Shown here: one piece after another, positions 1 to 8,337 of the stretch
Numbering within the stretch: position 1 is the stretch's first letter
Layout: the number at the start of each line of letters is the position of its first letter
Source: Candidatus Rokubacteria bacterium 13_1_40CM_68_15
Lineage (GTDB): Bacteria > Methylomirabilota > Methylomirabilia > Rokubacteriales > CSP1-6
Direction: 5' to 3'
Length of the DNA: 56,822 nucleotides
Assembly: GCA_001917585.1 (NCBI GenBank)
Contig: MNEG01000100.1
Span: forward strand, 1-56,822
Program-made: the position numbers and the translations under genes
The notes under the pieces: model-generated
Database searches by the model: none
Told to the model about the DNA's origin: nothing
What the model saw: only the letters and a program-made list of their open reading frames with translations

Positions 1-756
1 CGCCACCTCGCCGACGTGCGGCTGGCCCTCGACGCCGGCAAGCACGTCCTCGTCGAAAAGCCGATCGCCCGCACGCTGGAGGAAGCCGACGAGATGATCG
101 CGGCGGCCGTCGCCGCCGGCCGCGTCCTGATGGTTGCCGAGCAGTTCCACTTCATGCCGGCGTTCCGCCACGTCCGGGCGCTCATCGAGCGCGGACGTCT
201 CGGTGAGCTGCGCGAGCTGCATCTGATCGCCCGCGGTCTCGCGCGGCGGACGGGCTGGCGCCTGGAGCGCGACCGCATGGGCGGCGGGGCTTTGATCGAC
301 GGCGGCATCCATTACATCCACAATCTGAGATGGTGGGGTGGCCCGGTACGCCGGCTGTTCGCGCTTCGGCCGCCGGCGACCGTCGACATGGGCGGTGAGG
401 ACGCCGTCGCCGTCCTGGCGGAGCTGGCCGGCGGCGCCATTGGCCTGGTGTCCAATTCTCTTGGTTCCCCGGGGCTGCCGAAGTTTCAATGGTCCACGGT
501 GACGGGAGCGAGGGCCAGCTGCTTCGCGGACAACCGCGGTCGTTTCGTCATCGTCAGCGGCGGGGGCCGTCCGAGCGTGCGCTGGTTTCGCCGCGACACC
601 CGGGGATACGAGGGAATGTTGACGGCGTTTCGTGACGCCATCGCGCGGGGCAAGGCGGACGAGATGGACGGCGCCGCCGGCCGTGAGGATCTCGCGATCG
701 TGCTCGCCGCCTACCGCTCACTCGCCGAGCGCGGCCCTGTCCAGGTCTCATGCTGA
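1..756 (+). CDS. Gfo/Idh/MocA-family oxidoreductase, C-terminal part
   Basis: This is the 3' part of an NAD(P)-dependent sugar or cyclitol-type dehydrogenase; the reading frame is open to the first base of the window, so the N-terminal Rossmann GxGxxG segment lies outside. Visible are the family motif EKPIA (the Lys contacts cofactor and substrate) shortly after the window edge, then GGGALIDGGIHYIHNLRWWG, which carries the conserved Gly-rich turn and the catalytic-region His of the alpha/beta C-terminal domain. The downstream gene starts inside its last codons (7-base overlap), so the two are probably co-transcribed. The substrate cannot be told from sequence. Confidence 0.9.
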   Translation, partial: RHLADVRLALDAGKHVLVEKPIARTLEEADEMIAAAVAAGRVLMVAEQFHFMPAFRHVRALIERGRLGELRELHLIARGLARRTGWRLERDRMGGGALIDGGIHYIHNLRWWGGPVRRLFALRPPATVDMGGEDAVAVLAELAGGAIGLVSNSLGSPGLPKFQWSTVTGARASCFADNRGRFVIVSGGGRPSVRWFRRDTRGYEGMLTAFRDAIARGKADEMDGAAGREDLAIVLAAYRSLAERGPVQVSC

Positions 757-2480
757 GCGAGGAAGCGCTCGTCCTCGTTGCCGCCTTCCTCGCCTGCGGG
801 CTGCTCGTTCTCGGCGTGCTCGAGCTGATGGCGCCGACCCGGCCACGCCATCCGCGGCGACCCGTCGCGGCGCGCAATCCATCGCCGCAGGCACGCGCGG
901 CGCCGTCGCCCGCGCCCACGCGCGAGGCACGGCCGCCGCTCGTCACGCCAACCCCGCCTGTCACCGCGTCGTCCCCGTTCCTGCGACCCCCCGCAGCCGC
1001 CGTCGAGCCTCCATCAGGCGAGCCTCCGATCGAGCGACTGCTGCGTTCTCAGGCGGCTTCGCTCGAGCCGCCCCGTCGGCTCCAGCCGCCACCGCCGCCC
1101 GCACCTCCGTCGGCTCCGTCTCCTCCGCCTCCGCCCCGACCTTTGTCTCCTGCGGCCTCGCCTCCATCGCCACCGCCAGTGGCGCCGCCACCTCCACCAT
1201 CCGCGCCGGCGCCCCGGCTTCCCGTGAACGAGCCCCTCGCCACGCCGCCACCGTCCGAACCGCCGCGATGGCGGCCAGCACCGGCGGACGTCGACTCCGA
1301 CGTCGTCGAAGCGGGTTCCGTCGAGATCTTCGAGCCGCCCGTGGCTGCTGCGCCGCCGGCTTCCGCGCCGGCACCCGCTCAGCCCGCCCCTCGCCCGGCG
1401 GTCTCGTCACCGTCGGATCGGATCTACGCGCTGTGGGAGGGCAAGCAGCACGCGCTCGTCGAGAGCGAGGCCACCGCCGCGCTCGGGAGGGGTGGGCTCT
1501 CTGCCGGTGAGACGGCGCGACTCTGGGGCCTGATCGGCCTGGCCCGGCAGGAGCAGGGCGACGTCGATGGCGCTCGCGGCGCGCTCGAGGAGGCGATCAT
1601 GTCGGCGCCGGCCGAGGACCGGGCCGCCTGGCAGCGTCACATGGCGCAGCTCGCTCTCCACGCCGGACAGGCGCTGCTCGCACGAGTCCAGGTCGGCTCC
1701 AGCGACGCCGACGAGCGGATCGATACGCTGCGCGCGGCCATCGCCTGGTTCGAGAGCGGTATCACCGTCGGCGCCAATGACGAGACGCTGCGCGACGCGC
1801 TCAGGACGGCGCGCGGGGCGCTGTGGCCGACCTATGAAGAGGCGGCGAACGCGTTGCTGCAGCGCCAGGAATTCCACGTCGCGCGACGGCTGCTGCAGGA
1901 GGCGCAGGCCGACGAGGATTGCCCCCTGCCGCTGCAGGCCTCGTTCCGCGAGATGCTCGCCGCCACGTTCGGGGGCGAGGTCGGCCAGCTGACCGCCGAT
2001 GCGATCCGCCGGATGCAGGAGGGCAAGGAGGAGGAGTGCCTCGCCGCGCTTGACCGCGCCGAGACACTCCTGGGGACGATCCCAGAGGAGGGGATTCCGC
2101 CGAAGCGGCGGCAGGAGCTGGAGCGCCGGCTCTGGTGGGGCTACACGAAGCTGGGCATCCGGCGCGTCGACGGCGGCATGTGGGAGGAGTCGCTCGACCC
2201 GCTGCTGCGCGCGCTCGGCTTTCAGGGTGTCGGCGCAGACCGGCAGGACGAGACGCGCGGGCCGCTGGTCCGCGCGCTCGAGGCAATCGTGGACGCCCGG
2301 AGCCCCCTGATCCAGCGCCTCACCGACGACGGCGACCGCGACGGGGCGCTGCTGCTCTGCGAGAAGCTGTGGACGTTTCTCAAGACGGCGATGGAGCGTG
2401 GGATGAGCAAGGAGGAGCTGGGGCCCGCGCTCGGCAAGACGCAGCAGCTCTTCGAGCGGCTCGGCAAGAACAAGCCGTGA
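750..2480 (+). CDS. Membrane-anchored proline-rich protein with C-terminal helical (TPR-like) domain
   Basis: The protein of 576 residues is not a family I can name. Residues about 6-28 form one hydrophobic segment (LVLVAAFLACGLLVLGVLEL), followed by a roughly 200-residue Pro/Ala/Ser-rich low-complexity stretch and then, from about residue 228, an alpha-helical domain rich in Glu, Arg and Leu that reads like degenerate TPR repeats (for example GLIGLARQEQGDVDGARGAL). This architecture suggests a single-pass anchor, a flexible spacer and a cytoplasmic or periplasmic scaffold domain. The ATG overlaps the previous gene by 7 bases, and the stop overlaps the GTG of the acyl-CoA synthetase frame (GTGA), so it sits mid-operon. 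Confidence 0.75.
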   Translation: MLSEEALVLVAAFLACGLLVLGVLELMAPTRPRHPRRPVAARNPSPQARAAPSPAPTREARPPLVTPTPPVTASSPFLRPPAAAVEPPSGEPPIERLLRSQAASLEPPRRLQPPPPPAPPSAPSPPPPPRPLSPAASPPSPPPVAPPPPPSAPAPRLPVNEPLATPPPSEPPRWRPAPADVDSDVVEAGSVEIFEPPVAAAPPASAPAPAQPAPRPAVSSPSDRIYALWEGKQHALVESEATAALGRGGLSAGETARLWGLIGLARQEQGDVDGARGALEEAIMSAPAEDRAAWQRHMAQLALHAGQALLARVQVGSSDADERIDTLRAAIAWFESGITVGANDETLRDALRTARGALWPTYEEAANALLQRQEFHVARRLLQEAQADEDCPLPLQASFREMLAATFGGEVGQLTADAIRRMQEGKEEECLAALDRAETLLGTIPEEGIPPKRRQELERRLWWGYTKLGIRRVDGGMWEESLDPLLRALGFQGVGADRQDETRGPLVRALEAIVDARSPLIQRLTDDGDRDGALLLCEKLWTFLKTAMERGMSKEELGPALGKTQQLFERLGKNKP

Positions 2481-2941
2481 CCGCCGCCACGCCGCTCACG
2501 CTCGGCCAGATCCTGGACGAGGCGGCCGAGCATCATCCCCTCGCCGCGGCCGTCATCGCCGGCGGTCAGCGCGTCCGGTATCGGGAGCTGCGCGAGCGCG
2601 CCGAGCTCTTCGCGCGTGGCCTCCTGGCGGTGGGCCTCGGTCCCGGCGACCACGTCGTCGTGTGGATGCCGAACTGCATCGAGTGGAACATCGTGAACTT
2701 CGCGCTGGCCAAGATCGGCGCCGTGACGGTGACGTGCAACAGCCGCTACCGGGCGCTCGAGGTCGAGTACGTCCTGCGCCAATCGGACGCCCGGGCGCTC
2801 GTCATGATGGACCGCTTCGCGCCGGGCGGCGTGAACTACAACGAGCTGGTGCGCGAGGTCGTCCCCGACCGCCGAGCGCGATCCCGGCTGCCTCGACTGG
2901 GCCGACGTCGAGCAGCGCGGCTCGCGCGTGGCGTCCGGTGA
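2477..2941 (+). CDS. Acyl-CoA synthetase (AMP-forming), N-terminal fragment before a frameshift
   Basis: The N-terminal part of a class I adenylate-forming enzyme. It starts at a GTG that overlaps the upstream stop (GTGA). Residues 1 to about 130 match the family N-domain: an HPLAAAVIAGGQRVRYREL segment, then GVGLGPGDHVVVWMPNC-like sequence (here AVGLGPGDHVVVWMPNC) and NSRYRALEVEYVLRQSDA. After NELVREVVPD the frame turns into Arg-rich non-homologous sequence and stops at 2941, while the homologous sequence continues in the +1 frame. The whole unit, 2477-4052, is 525 codons plus one base, so one extra or two missing bases explain it. It is either a pseudogene or an assembly error. Confidence 0.75.
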   Translation: MTAATPLTLGQILDEAAEHHPLAAAVIAGGQRVRYRELRERAELFARGLLAVGLGPGDHVVVWMPNCIEWNIVNFALAKIGAVTVTCNSRYRALEVEYVLRQSDARALVMMDRFAPGGVNYNELVREVVPDRRARSRLPRLGRRRAARLARGVR

Positions 2942-4052
2942 GCTCGAGCGGATCCGCGTGGGGCCCGACGATCCCGCCGAGATGCTCTACACCTCGGGCA
3001 CCACGGGCCACCCCAAGGGCTGCCTGCTCTCGCACGGCACGCTCTGGTACAAGGCGCGCGTCTATCTCGACCTGCACGCGTGGACCGCCGACGATCGGTA
3101 CCTCGTGGCCGTGCCCTACTTCCACATCTTCGGCGCGCTCGGCGGCGTCGTGGCCAACACGCTGGCCGGCTCGACGCAGGTCCTGATGGACGCGTTCGAG
3201 CCGGAGGCGGCCATGCGGCTCATCCAGGACGAGCGCGTGACCATCTTCTCGGGTGTGCCCACGATGTTCATCACCATCCTCGGTCATCCAGGCTTCAAGC
3301 AGTTCGATCTCCGCTCGTTGCGCACGGGGACGATCGGCGCGGCTCCCGTGCCGATCGAGATGATGACGCGGATCCTGGATCGCGAGCACGGGCTCGGCAT
3401 GGACGCGACCGTGGTCTACGGCCTGACCGAGGCGACGGGCGGCACGCACTTCACCCGCCTGGGTGATCCGATCGACAAGCGGGTGAGCACGGTCGGCCGC
3501 GTGACGCCGGAGCTCCAGGACCGGATCGTCGATCCCGCGAGCGGCCGGATCCTCGGCGCCGGCGAAGAGGGGGAGGTCTGCGTCAAGGGCCCATCCCTCA
3601 TGCTCGGCTACTACAAGCAGGACGACGCCACGGCAGAGAAGATCCGCGAGGGATGGCTCCACACCGGCGACATGGGCGTCAAGGACGCGGAGGGCTATCT
3701 CAGGATCACCGGGCGGCTCAGTGACATGATCATCGTCGGCGGCTTCAACACCTATCCCGCCGAGATCGAGAACTTCTACCTGCGCCACCCCAAGATCCTC
3801 GACGTGTCCATCGTCGGTGTTCCCGATCCTGTCATGGGCGAGTCGGTGATGGCGTTCGTCATTCCCAAGACAGGTGAGACGTTGACCCGGGAGGAGATCG
3901 TCGAGTTCGCCCGCGGGAAGATCGCCAACTTCAAGGTGCCCAAGCACGTGGAGATCGTCGCCGAGTTCCCGCTGACGGGCTCGGGCAAGGTGCAGAAGTT
4001 CAAGCAGAAGGCGTGGGCCATCGAGCGCTACGGATTCCGCGGGCCGAAGTAG
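2928..4052 (+). CDS. Acyl-CoA synthetase (AMP-forming), main C-terminal fragment after the frameshift
   Basis: This carries the catalytic core of the synthetase begun at 2477. It activates a carboxylic acid to acyl-AMP and then acyl-CoA. Motifs in order: YTSGTTGHPKG (P-loop-like A3 motif), YGLTEATGGTHFTR (A5), HTGDMG with GYLRITGRLSD (A7/A8 hinge), GGFNTYPAEIE, and PLTGSGKVQKFKQK whose Lys is the adenylation-step lysine (A10). All key residues are intact. Homologous sequence (AERDPGCLDWADVEQRG) extends upstream of the listed GTG to about 2871, so this start only marks the first available codon and is not a true gene start. The substrate class is probably fatty or aromatic acid. Confidence 0.85.
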   Translation: MASGELERIRVGPDDPAEMLYTSGTTGHPKGCLLSHGTLWYKARVYLDLHAWTADDRYLVAVPYFHIFGALGGVVANTLAGSTQVLMDAFEPEAAMRLIQDERVTIFSGVPTMFITILGHPGFKQFDLRSLRTGTIGAAPVPIEMMTRILDREHGLGMDATVVYGLTEATGGTHFTRLGDPIDKRVSTVGRVTPELQDRIVDPASGRILGAGEEGEVCVKGPSLMLGYYKQDDATAEKIREGWLHTGDMGVKDAEGYLRITGRLSDMIIVGGFNTYPAEIENFYLRHPKILDVSIVGVPDPVMGESVMAFVIPKTGETLTREEIVEFARGKIANFKVPKHVEIVAEFPLTGSGKVQKFKQKAWAIERYGFRGPK

Positions 4053-4056
4053 CGAA

Positions 4057-4428
4057 TCAGACGGCGAGCGACATCAGGTAGCCGGTCGCCGGGACCAGCC
4101 GCCGGGCGGCGGGATCGACGGCAAGGCCGAGCTCCTCCAGCGTGACGGCGCCGAGCAGGGACGGCCCACCTCGCGGTCCGATCAGGCAGAACGTCGGGCC
4201 TTCATGACCATCCAGGATGATGTAAATCGCTGCCGCGGGCCATTCTTCGACACGTCCGTCGGCGAGACGCACTCGACGTGTCCCGAGCGGCGCGGCGCCG
4301 ATGTGCGCGGCGATGTCGTCCGGCAGCGTGGTCCACGTCGCGCCGGTATCGACCAGGAGCGCCACCGTGACGCGCAACGACGGCTCGGCCAGATTTGCCA
4401 CCGTCGCGTCGACGCGGAACGTTCCCAT
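4057..4428 (-). CDS. Small retropepsin-like (clan AA) aspartic protease
   Basis: A 123-residue single-domain protein of the clan AA aspartyl protease fold, which must dimerise to form the active site. The catalytic triad is in LLVDTGATW (Asp27-Thr-Gly), and the second hallmark, the hydrophobic-hydrophobic-Gly of the psi loop, is in SLLGAVTLEELGLAVD. The length is typical of bacterial single-domain members, many of which have unknown substrates. The gene converges on the synthetase end and is divergent from the ThDP gene. A TAGAAT hexamer ends 6 bases before the ATG and there is no Shine-Dalgarno sequence, suggesting a leaderless mRNA. Confidence 0.85.
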   Translation of the reverse strand: MGTFRVDATVANLAEPSLRVTVALLVDTGATWTTLPDDIAAHIGAAPLGTRRVRLADGRVEEWPAAAIYIILDGHEGPTFCLIGPRGGPSLLGAVTLEELGLAVDPAARRLVPATGYLMSLAV

Positions 4429-4434
4429 GCCGGC

Positions 4435-4440
4435 ATTCTA
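4435..4440 (-). promoter_or_regulatory. Candidate -10 box (TAGAAT), leaderless promoter of aspartic protease
   Basis: The hexamer TAGAAT on the minus strand leaves 6 bases before the start codon at 4428, which would place transcription initiation at or next to the ATG. One member of the TANNNT series described in the findings. Confidence 0.4.
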
Positions 4441-4453
4441 CTCGGCGCCCGCT

Positions 4454-4506
4454 CGGAGTCGATGTCGCATGTTCGATACACGCGATCGAGGTAGACTTCG
4501 ACTCCG
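4454..4506 (+). promoter_or_regulatory. Inverted repeat and -10-like TAGACT before the ThDP gene
   Basis: The 9-base arms CGGAGTCGA (4454-4462) and TCGACTCCG (4498-4506) are perfect inverted repeats; the right arm touches the ATG at 4507. Between them, TAGACT (4492-4497) lies 9 bases before the ATG and fits a leaderless -10 element. The arms could be an operator flanking the promoter, although chance similarity is possible. Confidence 0.35.
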
Positions 4507-6111
4507 ATGACATCGCGCGGCGCCGATCTGCTCGTGGATACGCTGGCGTCGGCCGGCGTGCGCCATCTGTTCTCGCTGTCCGGCAACCAGATCCTCTCCG
4601 TCTACGACGCGACGGTCGGTCGCGACATCACGCTGATCCACACGCGCCACGAGGCGGCCGCCGTGCACATGGCCGACGGCTGGGCGCGCATGACGGAAGA
4701 GCCCGGCGTGGCGTTGGTCACGGCCGGGCCCGGTCATCTCAACGCCGTCTCGGCGCTCTACACCGCGTTGATGTCGGAGTCACCCGTCGTTTTGCTGAGC
4801 GGCCACGCGCCTCGCGCCCAGGCCGGGCGCGGCGCGTTCCAGGAGATCGATCAGGTCGGTGCTGCGCGGCCCGTGGTGAAGGCGGCGTGGCTGGTCGAGA
4901 GCGCAGAGCGCATGGGCGAAGAGATGGCCCGGGCCCTGGCGCTCGCATCGGCGTGGCCACCGGGGCCCGTGCACCTGAGCCTGCCCGGAGATCTCCTCGA
5001 AGCGCGGGTCACCGCGGCGCCGCGGTCCTCGCCGTCGACGCCCAGGTCGCGGGAGACCGACGGCGTGCTCCTCGATCAAGCCCTCGACCTCCTCGGCGAG
5101 GCCAAGCGTCCGCTGATCATCGCGGGCCCGGCGATGGGGCGAGGGCGGCGCTGGAGCGAGATCGAACGGCTGAGTGAGCTGACCGGGATTCCGGCCCTGT
5201 TGATGGAGAGCCCGCGCGGCGTCAACGATCCGAGCCTGCGCGGCGCGACGCGGTGCGTGGGCGAGGCCGACGTCGTGTTGCTCCTCGGCAAGCGGCTCGA
5301 CTTCACGCTGCGCTTCGGCGCGCCACCGGCCTTCACCGCACGGTGCCGGTTCATCGCCGTGGACGTGGCGCCGCCGCGGTCGAGCGACCGGCTGGCGCTG
5401 GCGCTGGCCGCCAATCCGAGCGTCGTCGTTCGTCAGCTCGTGGCCGCGGCGGGGGAGCGCGTCTGGCAGCGCAGCACGTGGACGAAGGAGGTGGCGGATG
5501 CGCGGAGCACGACGCCGGCGGCGTGGGATGAGCTGAGACGATCGTCAGCCACGCCGCTCCATCCCTTGCGCGTCTGCGCGGCGATCCAGCCGCGGCTCGA
5601 GGCGGGCGGCATCCTCGTGAGCGACGGCGGAGAGTTCGGCCAGTGGTGCCAGGCGGGGCTCGAGGCTCGCCACCGGCTGATCAACGGCCCGGCCGGATCG
5701 ATCGGCAGCGCCGTGCCGATGGCGCTCGGCGCGAAGCTCGCGCGACCGGACCTCACGGTGATCGCCACGCTGGGCGACGGCACCTTCGGCTTTCACGCGC
5801 TCGAGTTCGATACGGCGGTGCGCCACCGGATCCCGATCGTGGCCGTCGTCGGCAACGACGCGCGCTGGAACGCCGAGCACCAGCTCCAGCTCCAGCAGTA
5901 CGGCGCCTCGCGCGCCGTGGGCTGCGAGCTGCTGCCGACGCGCTACGACCGCGTGGTCGAACCGTTGGGCGGCCACGGCGAGCACGTCGAGCACGCCGCG
6001 GAGCTGGCGCCGGCGCTGGAGCGCGCCGTGCGCGCGGGCCGGGCGGCCTGCGTCGACGTGATCATCGACGGCGTGGCCGCGCCCACCTTCACCGCCGGGG
6101 CGTCACACTAG
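4507..6111 (+). CDS. Thiamine-diphosphate-dependent enzyme, acetolactate synthase-like
   Basis: A 534-residue protein with the three-domain layout of the acetolactate synthase/oxalyl-CoA decarboxylase/benzoylformate decarboxylase superfamily. The N-terminal PYR domain carries the ThDP-activating glutamate in HTRHEAAAVHMADGWAR and the GPGHLN turn; the central domain is around residues 190-320; the C-terminal PP domain has the Mg/ThDP motif GDGTFGFHALEFDTAV ending in VVGNDARWN. All cofactor residues look intact, so it should be an active 2-oxoacid lyase or carboligase. No acetolactate synthase regulatory subunit is nearby, which argues against valine biosynthesis. Its TAG stop shares bases with the stop of the convergent cyclase. 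Confidence 0.88.
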   Translation: MTSRGADLLVDTLASAGVRHLFSLSGNQILSVYDATVGRDITLIHTRHEAAAVHMADGWARMTEEPGVALVTAGPGHLNAVSALYTALMSESPVVLLSGHAPRAQAGRGAFQEIDQVGAARPVVKAAWLVESAERMGEEMARALALASAWPPGPVHLSLPGDLLEARVTAAPRSSPSTPRSRETDGVLLDQALDLLGEAKRPLIIAGPAMGRGRRWSEIERLSELTGIPALLMESPRGVNDPSLRGATRCVGEADVVLLLGKRLDFTLRFGAPPAFTARCRFIAVDVAPPRSSDRLALALAANPSVVVRQLVAAAGERVWQRSTWTKEVADARSTTPAAWDELRRSSATPLHPLRVCAAIQPRLEAGGILVSDGGEFGQWCQAGLEARHRLINGPAGSIGSAVPMALGAKLARPDLTVIATLGDGTFGFHALEFDTAVRHRIPIVAVVGNDARWNAEHQLQLQQYGASRAVGCELLPTRYDRVVEPLGGHGEHVEHAAELAPALERAVRAGRAACVDVIIDGVAAPTFTAGASH

Positions 6112-6776
6112 ACGACGGCGAAGAACCGCGCCGGCGCGCCTTCCGTCCCGGCGATCTTGTAGAACGGCGCGGCGAAGTCCACGCGACGCTTCGGCAGGGC
6201 GCCCAGGCTCGTCAGGCCTTCCATGATGACGACGCCGGCGCCCAGGATCACGCGGTGCATCGGGAAATCCTCGGAGGTGAACTCGGGCAGGCGCGCGCAG
6301 TACTCCTCGAAGAAATCGAACCCGATGTTCTTCGGCCCCTTCGCCACCAGCCACTCCGCGGACTCCGGTGGGAAGTAGGGAGACTGGGTGAAGTAGTCGG
6401 GCCACTTGCCGTACATCTTGTCGGTCCAGTCCGTCCGGAGCAGGACGATGTCGCCCTTCTTCACCTGATCGGCGCCGCCGCGCTTCAGGTCGTCGACGGT
6501 GATCTTGTGATTGGCGCCGGCGAACGACAGATCGACGACGATGGCCTCGCCCATGACCTGGTCGAGCGAGATCTCGGCCGTGGTGATGCCGTCCTTGAAG
6601 ACGTGGAGCGGCGAGTCGATGTGGGCGCCGGTGTGCAGGCTCTGATGCACGCTCGAGACCTGCCAGAAGCCGGGTCCGCGCCGGTGCGGCGTCACCTCGA
6701 CCTTCAAACTGGTGGACGGCGGGCTCATGGTGCGATCGTCGACGGTGACGGACAGGTCGATGTAGCGTCGGGTCAT
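6108..6776 (-). CDS. Cyclase-family metal-dependent hydrolase (kynurenine formamidase-like)
   Basis: A 222-residue member of the cyclase family (PF04199), which contains metal-dependent amidases and lactonases such as kynurenine formamidase and isatin hydrolase. The metal-binding signature is HTGAHIDSPLHVF (HxGxHxDxPxH), located about one third along. The C-terminal half has GFDFFEEY and a conserved tail. The ATG was chosen because it overlaps the UbiD stop (ATGA) and gives the usual family N-terminus. It is translated from the same mRNA as UbiD, and its stop overlaps the ThDP stop at CTAG. A linked role in opening or decarboxylating a cyclic acid is plausible but inferred. Confidence 0.88.
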   Translation of the reverse strand: MTRRYIDLSVTVDDRTMSPPSTSLKVEVTPHRRGPGFWQVSSVHQSLHTGAHIDSPLHVFKDGITTAEISLDQVMGEAIVVDLSFAGANHKITVDDLKRGGADQVKKGDIVLLRTDWTDKMYGKWPDYFTQSPYFPPESAEWLVAKGPKNIGFDFFEEYCARLPEFTSEDFPMHRVILGAGVVIMEGLTSLGALPKRRVDFAAPFYKIAGTEGAPARFFAVV

Positions 6777-8143
6777 GACAGTCTCTCCACGAGACGGCGC
6801 GCCCACGCCATGCGCTCGGGATCCATCACGAGCTTCTCGGCGAAGGGCTGGCCGAAGGGACGGGTGGCGTCGATGCCGAGCTTGGCGGTGACGCCGCGCT
6901 CGTCGGCGCTGGGATCGAGCAGCGCGCCGAGGCTGCCGGAGATCGTGACCAGGTCGCGATCGGCCTGCATGCGTGTCGCGACGGCCCAGAGCACGTCGGA
7001 CTCGTCGAAGACGTCGATGTCGTCGTCGACGACGATGACGAGCTTGAGGTAGTGATCGACTCCGAGCACGATGGGAATGACCTGCTTCGCCTCGCCCGGC
7101 CGCCCCTGCTTGATCGCCACGTAGGCCATGAAGGACGACGTCCCCGAGAGCGGCACGTGCACGCCGGTCACGTTCGGGATCGTCCGGCTCAGCGCGTTCC
7201 AGATCTCGGCCTCGCGGATGAGCCCCAGCGTCGTGATGTGATCGCCGGCGCGACCGGAGCCGATGGACTGGAACCACGGCCGCTCGCGCCGCGCGATCGC
7301 CGTGGCCACGAAGACGTGCTCGGTGGAGCGCCGTGAGAAATAGCCGGTGAACTCGCCGAAGGGACCTTCGGGCTCGCGGACGTGAGGCAGTATCTCACCC
7401 TCGATCACGATCTCGGCGGTGGCCGGCACCTGGACGTCGACCGTCGCGCACGGCGCGATCTCGAGCGGCTCGCCCAGGAGCCCACCCACCACCTCGAATT
7501 TCCCGACGTCCGGCGGCGGGTAGGCGAGCGAGCCCATGGAGACCAGCGGATGCAGGCCGAGCACGACGGCGCACGGCAACGCCTGGCCGCGGGCCTCCGC
7601 CCGGCGCTGATACTCGAACATCCGCCGGCGCGAGTGGAGGCTCACCCCCATGCGATTCCTGCCCTTGAGCTGGAAGCGGTGGTAGCCCTCGGTCTCGACG
7701 CCGGTGTCGGGGTCGCGAGCGACCAGCATTCCCGCCGTCAGGTAGCGGCCGGCGTCGCCGGGGAAGTAGGTCGGGATGGGCAACGCGCCGAGATCGACGG
7801 CGTCGCCGGTGCTCACGCGGTGGCGGAATGGCGGATCGGGCACGATCACGGGCTTGATCCGCTCCTTGATCCGCCGCGCGTACTCGTGGGCGAGCCTGCC
7901 CTCGTCGACGTCCAGGGCGAAGGCGAGCGCCCGCCGGCTGGCCACGACGTTGGCCACGACGGGGATGTCGTGGTCGCGGACCTTCTCGAACAACAAGATC
8001 GGGTAGCGGCGACGCCGCTCGTACTCGAGCACGACCGCCATGATGTCGTGCTCGAGACCGACCGTCTCGCCGACCCGGACGACGTCGCCGGGATGGCGGG
8101 CGTCATAGGCGGCGACGAACGAGCGCAGGTCCTGACCGGGCAT
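6773..8143 (-). CDS. UbiD-family (prenylated-FMN) decarboxylase
   Basis: A 456-residue UbiD-like (de)carboxylase. The family hallmark E-P-E-GP-FGE-TGY is seen as REPEGPFGEFTGYFSRR around residue 260, which holds acidic residues used with prFMN and metal. Upstream are GYHRFQLKGRNRMGV, typical of prFMN binding, and LGLHPLVSMGS. The start MPGQDLRSFV was preferred over the longer frame because it fits the family and lies 8 bases after a TAGGAT hexamer. Such enzymes add or remove CO2 on unsaturated or aromatic acids, and they need a UbiX flavin prenyltransferase, which is not in the window. Confidence 0.92.
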   Translation of the reverse strand: MPGQDLRSFVAAYDARHPGDVVRVGETVGLEHDIMAVVLEYERRRRYPILLFEKVRDHDIPVVANVVASRRALAFALDVDEGRLAHEYARRIKERIKPVIVPDPPFRHRVSTGDAVDLGALPIPTYFPGDAGRYLTAGMLVARDPDTGVETEGYHRFQLKGRNRMGVSLHSRRRMFEYQRRAEARGQALPCAVVLGLHPLVSMGSLAYPPPDVGKFEVVGGLLGEPLEIAPCATVDVQVPATAEIVIEGEILPHVREPEGPFGEFTGYFSRRSTEHVFVATAIARRERPWFQSIGSGRAGDHITTLGLIREAEIWNALSRTIPNVTGVHVPLSGTSSFMAYVAIKQGRPGEAKQVIPIVLGVDHYLKLVIVVDDDIDVFDESDVLWAVATRMQADRDLVTISGSLGALLDPSADERGVTAKLGIDATRPFGQPFAEKLVMDPERMAWARRLVERLS

Positions 8144-8151
8144 GCGGTCTG

Positions 8152-8157
8152 ATCCTA
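8152..8157 (-). promoter_or_regulatory. Candidate -10 box (TAGGAT) for the UbiD-cyclase operon
   Basis: TAGGAT on the minus strand ends 8 bases before the ATG at 8143, with no Shine-Dalgarno sequence between; it is divergent from TATGAT at 8175-8180. A leaderless start is suggested. Confidence 0.4.
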
Positions 8158-8174
8158 CTACGGCCGATCTGGCG

Positions 8175-8180
8175 TATGAT
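8175..8180 (+). promoter_or_regulatory. Candidate -10 box (TATGAT), divergent from UbiD promoter
   Basis: TATGAT lies 8 bases before the ATG at 8189. It looks like the surviving promoter of a hydrolase gene that is now truncated, and may now serve the downstream binding-protein operon. Confidence 0.4.
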
Positions 8181-8188
8181 ACGGCCGG

Positions 8189-8314
8189 ATGCTCGGCCTG
8201 GACGCCGCGACGACGGTCGTCGTCGCCATCGAGATGCACCGCGGTCACCTCGATTCGAGCGTCGCCACGCTGCTGCTGGCGACCGATACGGCCCGTTCCG
8301 CCTCGTGGACCTGA
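8189..8314 (+). pseudogene. Truncated N-terminus of an isochorismatase-like cysteine hydrolase
   Basis: A 41-codon frame starts LGLDAATTVVVAIEMHRGHL, which resembles the first strand and loop of isochorismatase-family cysteine hydrolases (usual form VVVIDMQRGHLDP). The expected catalytic Asp is Glu here. After roughly 30 residues the similarity is lost, the frame stops at 8312, and no remaining domain (catalytic Lys and Cys) is found downstream, where a binding-protein gene begins. I read it as the remnant of a deleted gene. The short frame could still be translated as a leader peptide. Confidence 0.5.
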
Positions 8315-8337
8315 TGCTCGAACCAAAGGAGATCTGC

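Noticed and set aside
632-1510. Long Arg/Ala-rich frames overlapping the proline-rich gene
   Set aside because: They are shadow frames of GC-rich Pro-rich coding sequence, with no start signal and no recognisable domain.
750-2480. The Pro-rich stretch as a repeat array or CRISPR-like region
   Set aside because: The Pro codons are irregular; there is no unit length or spacer pattern.
5643-7052. Long plus-strand frame crossing the ThDP and cyclase genes
   Set aside because: It is antisense to the cyclase and UbiD genes and reads as random Arg/Gly/Asp sequence.
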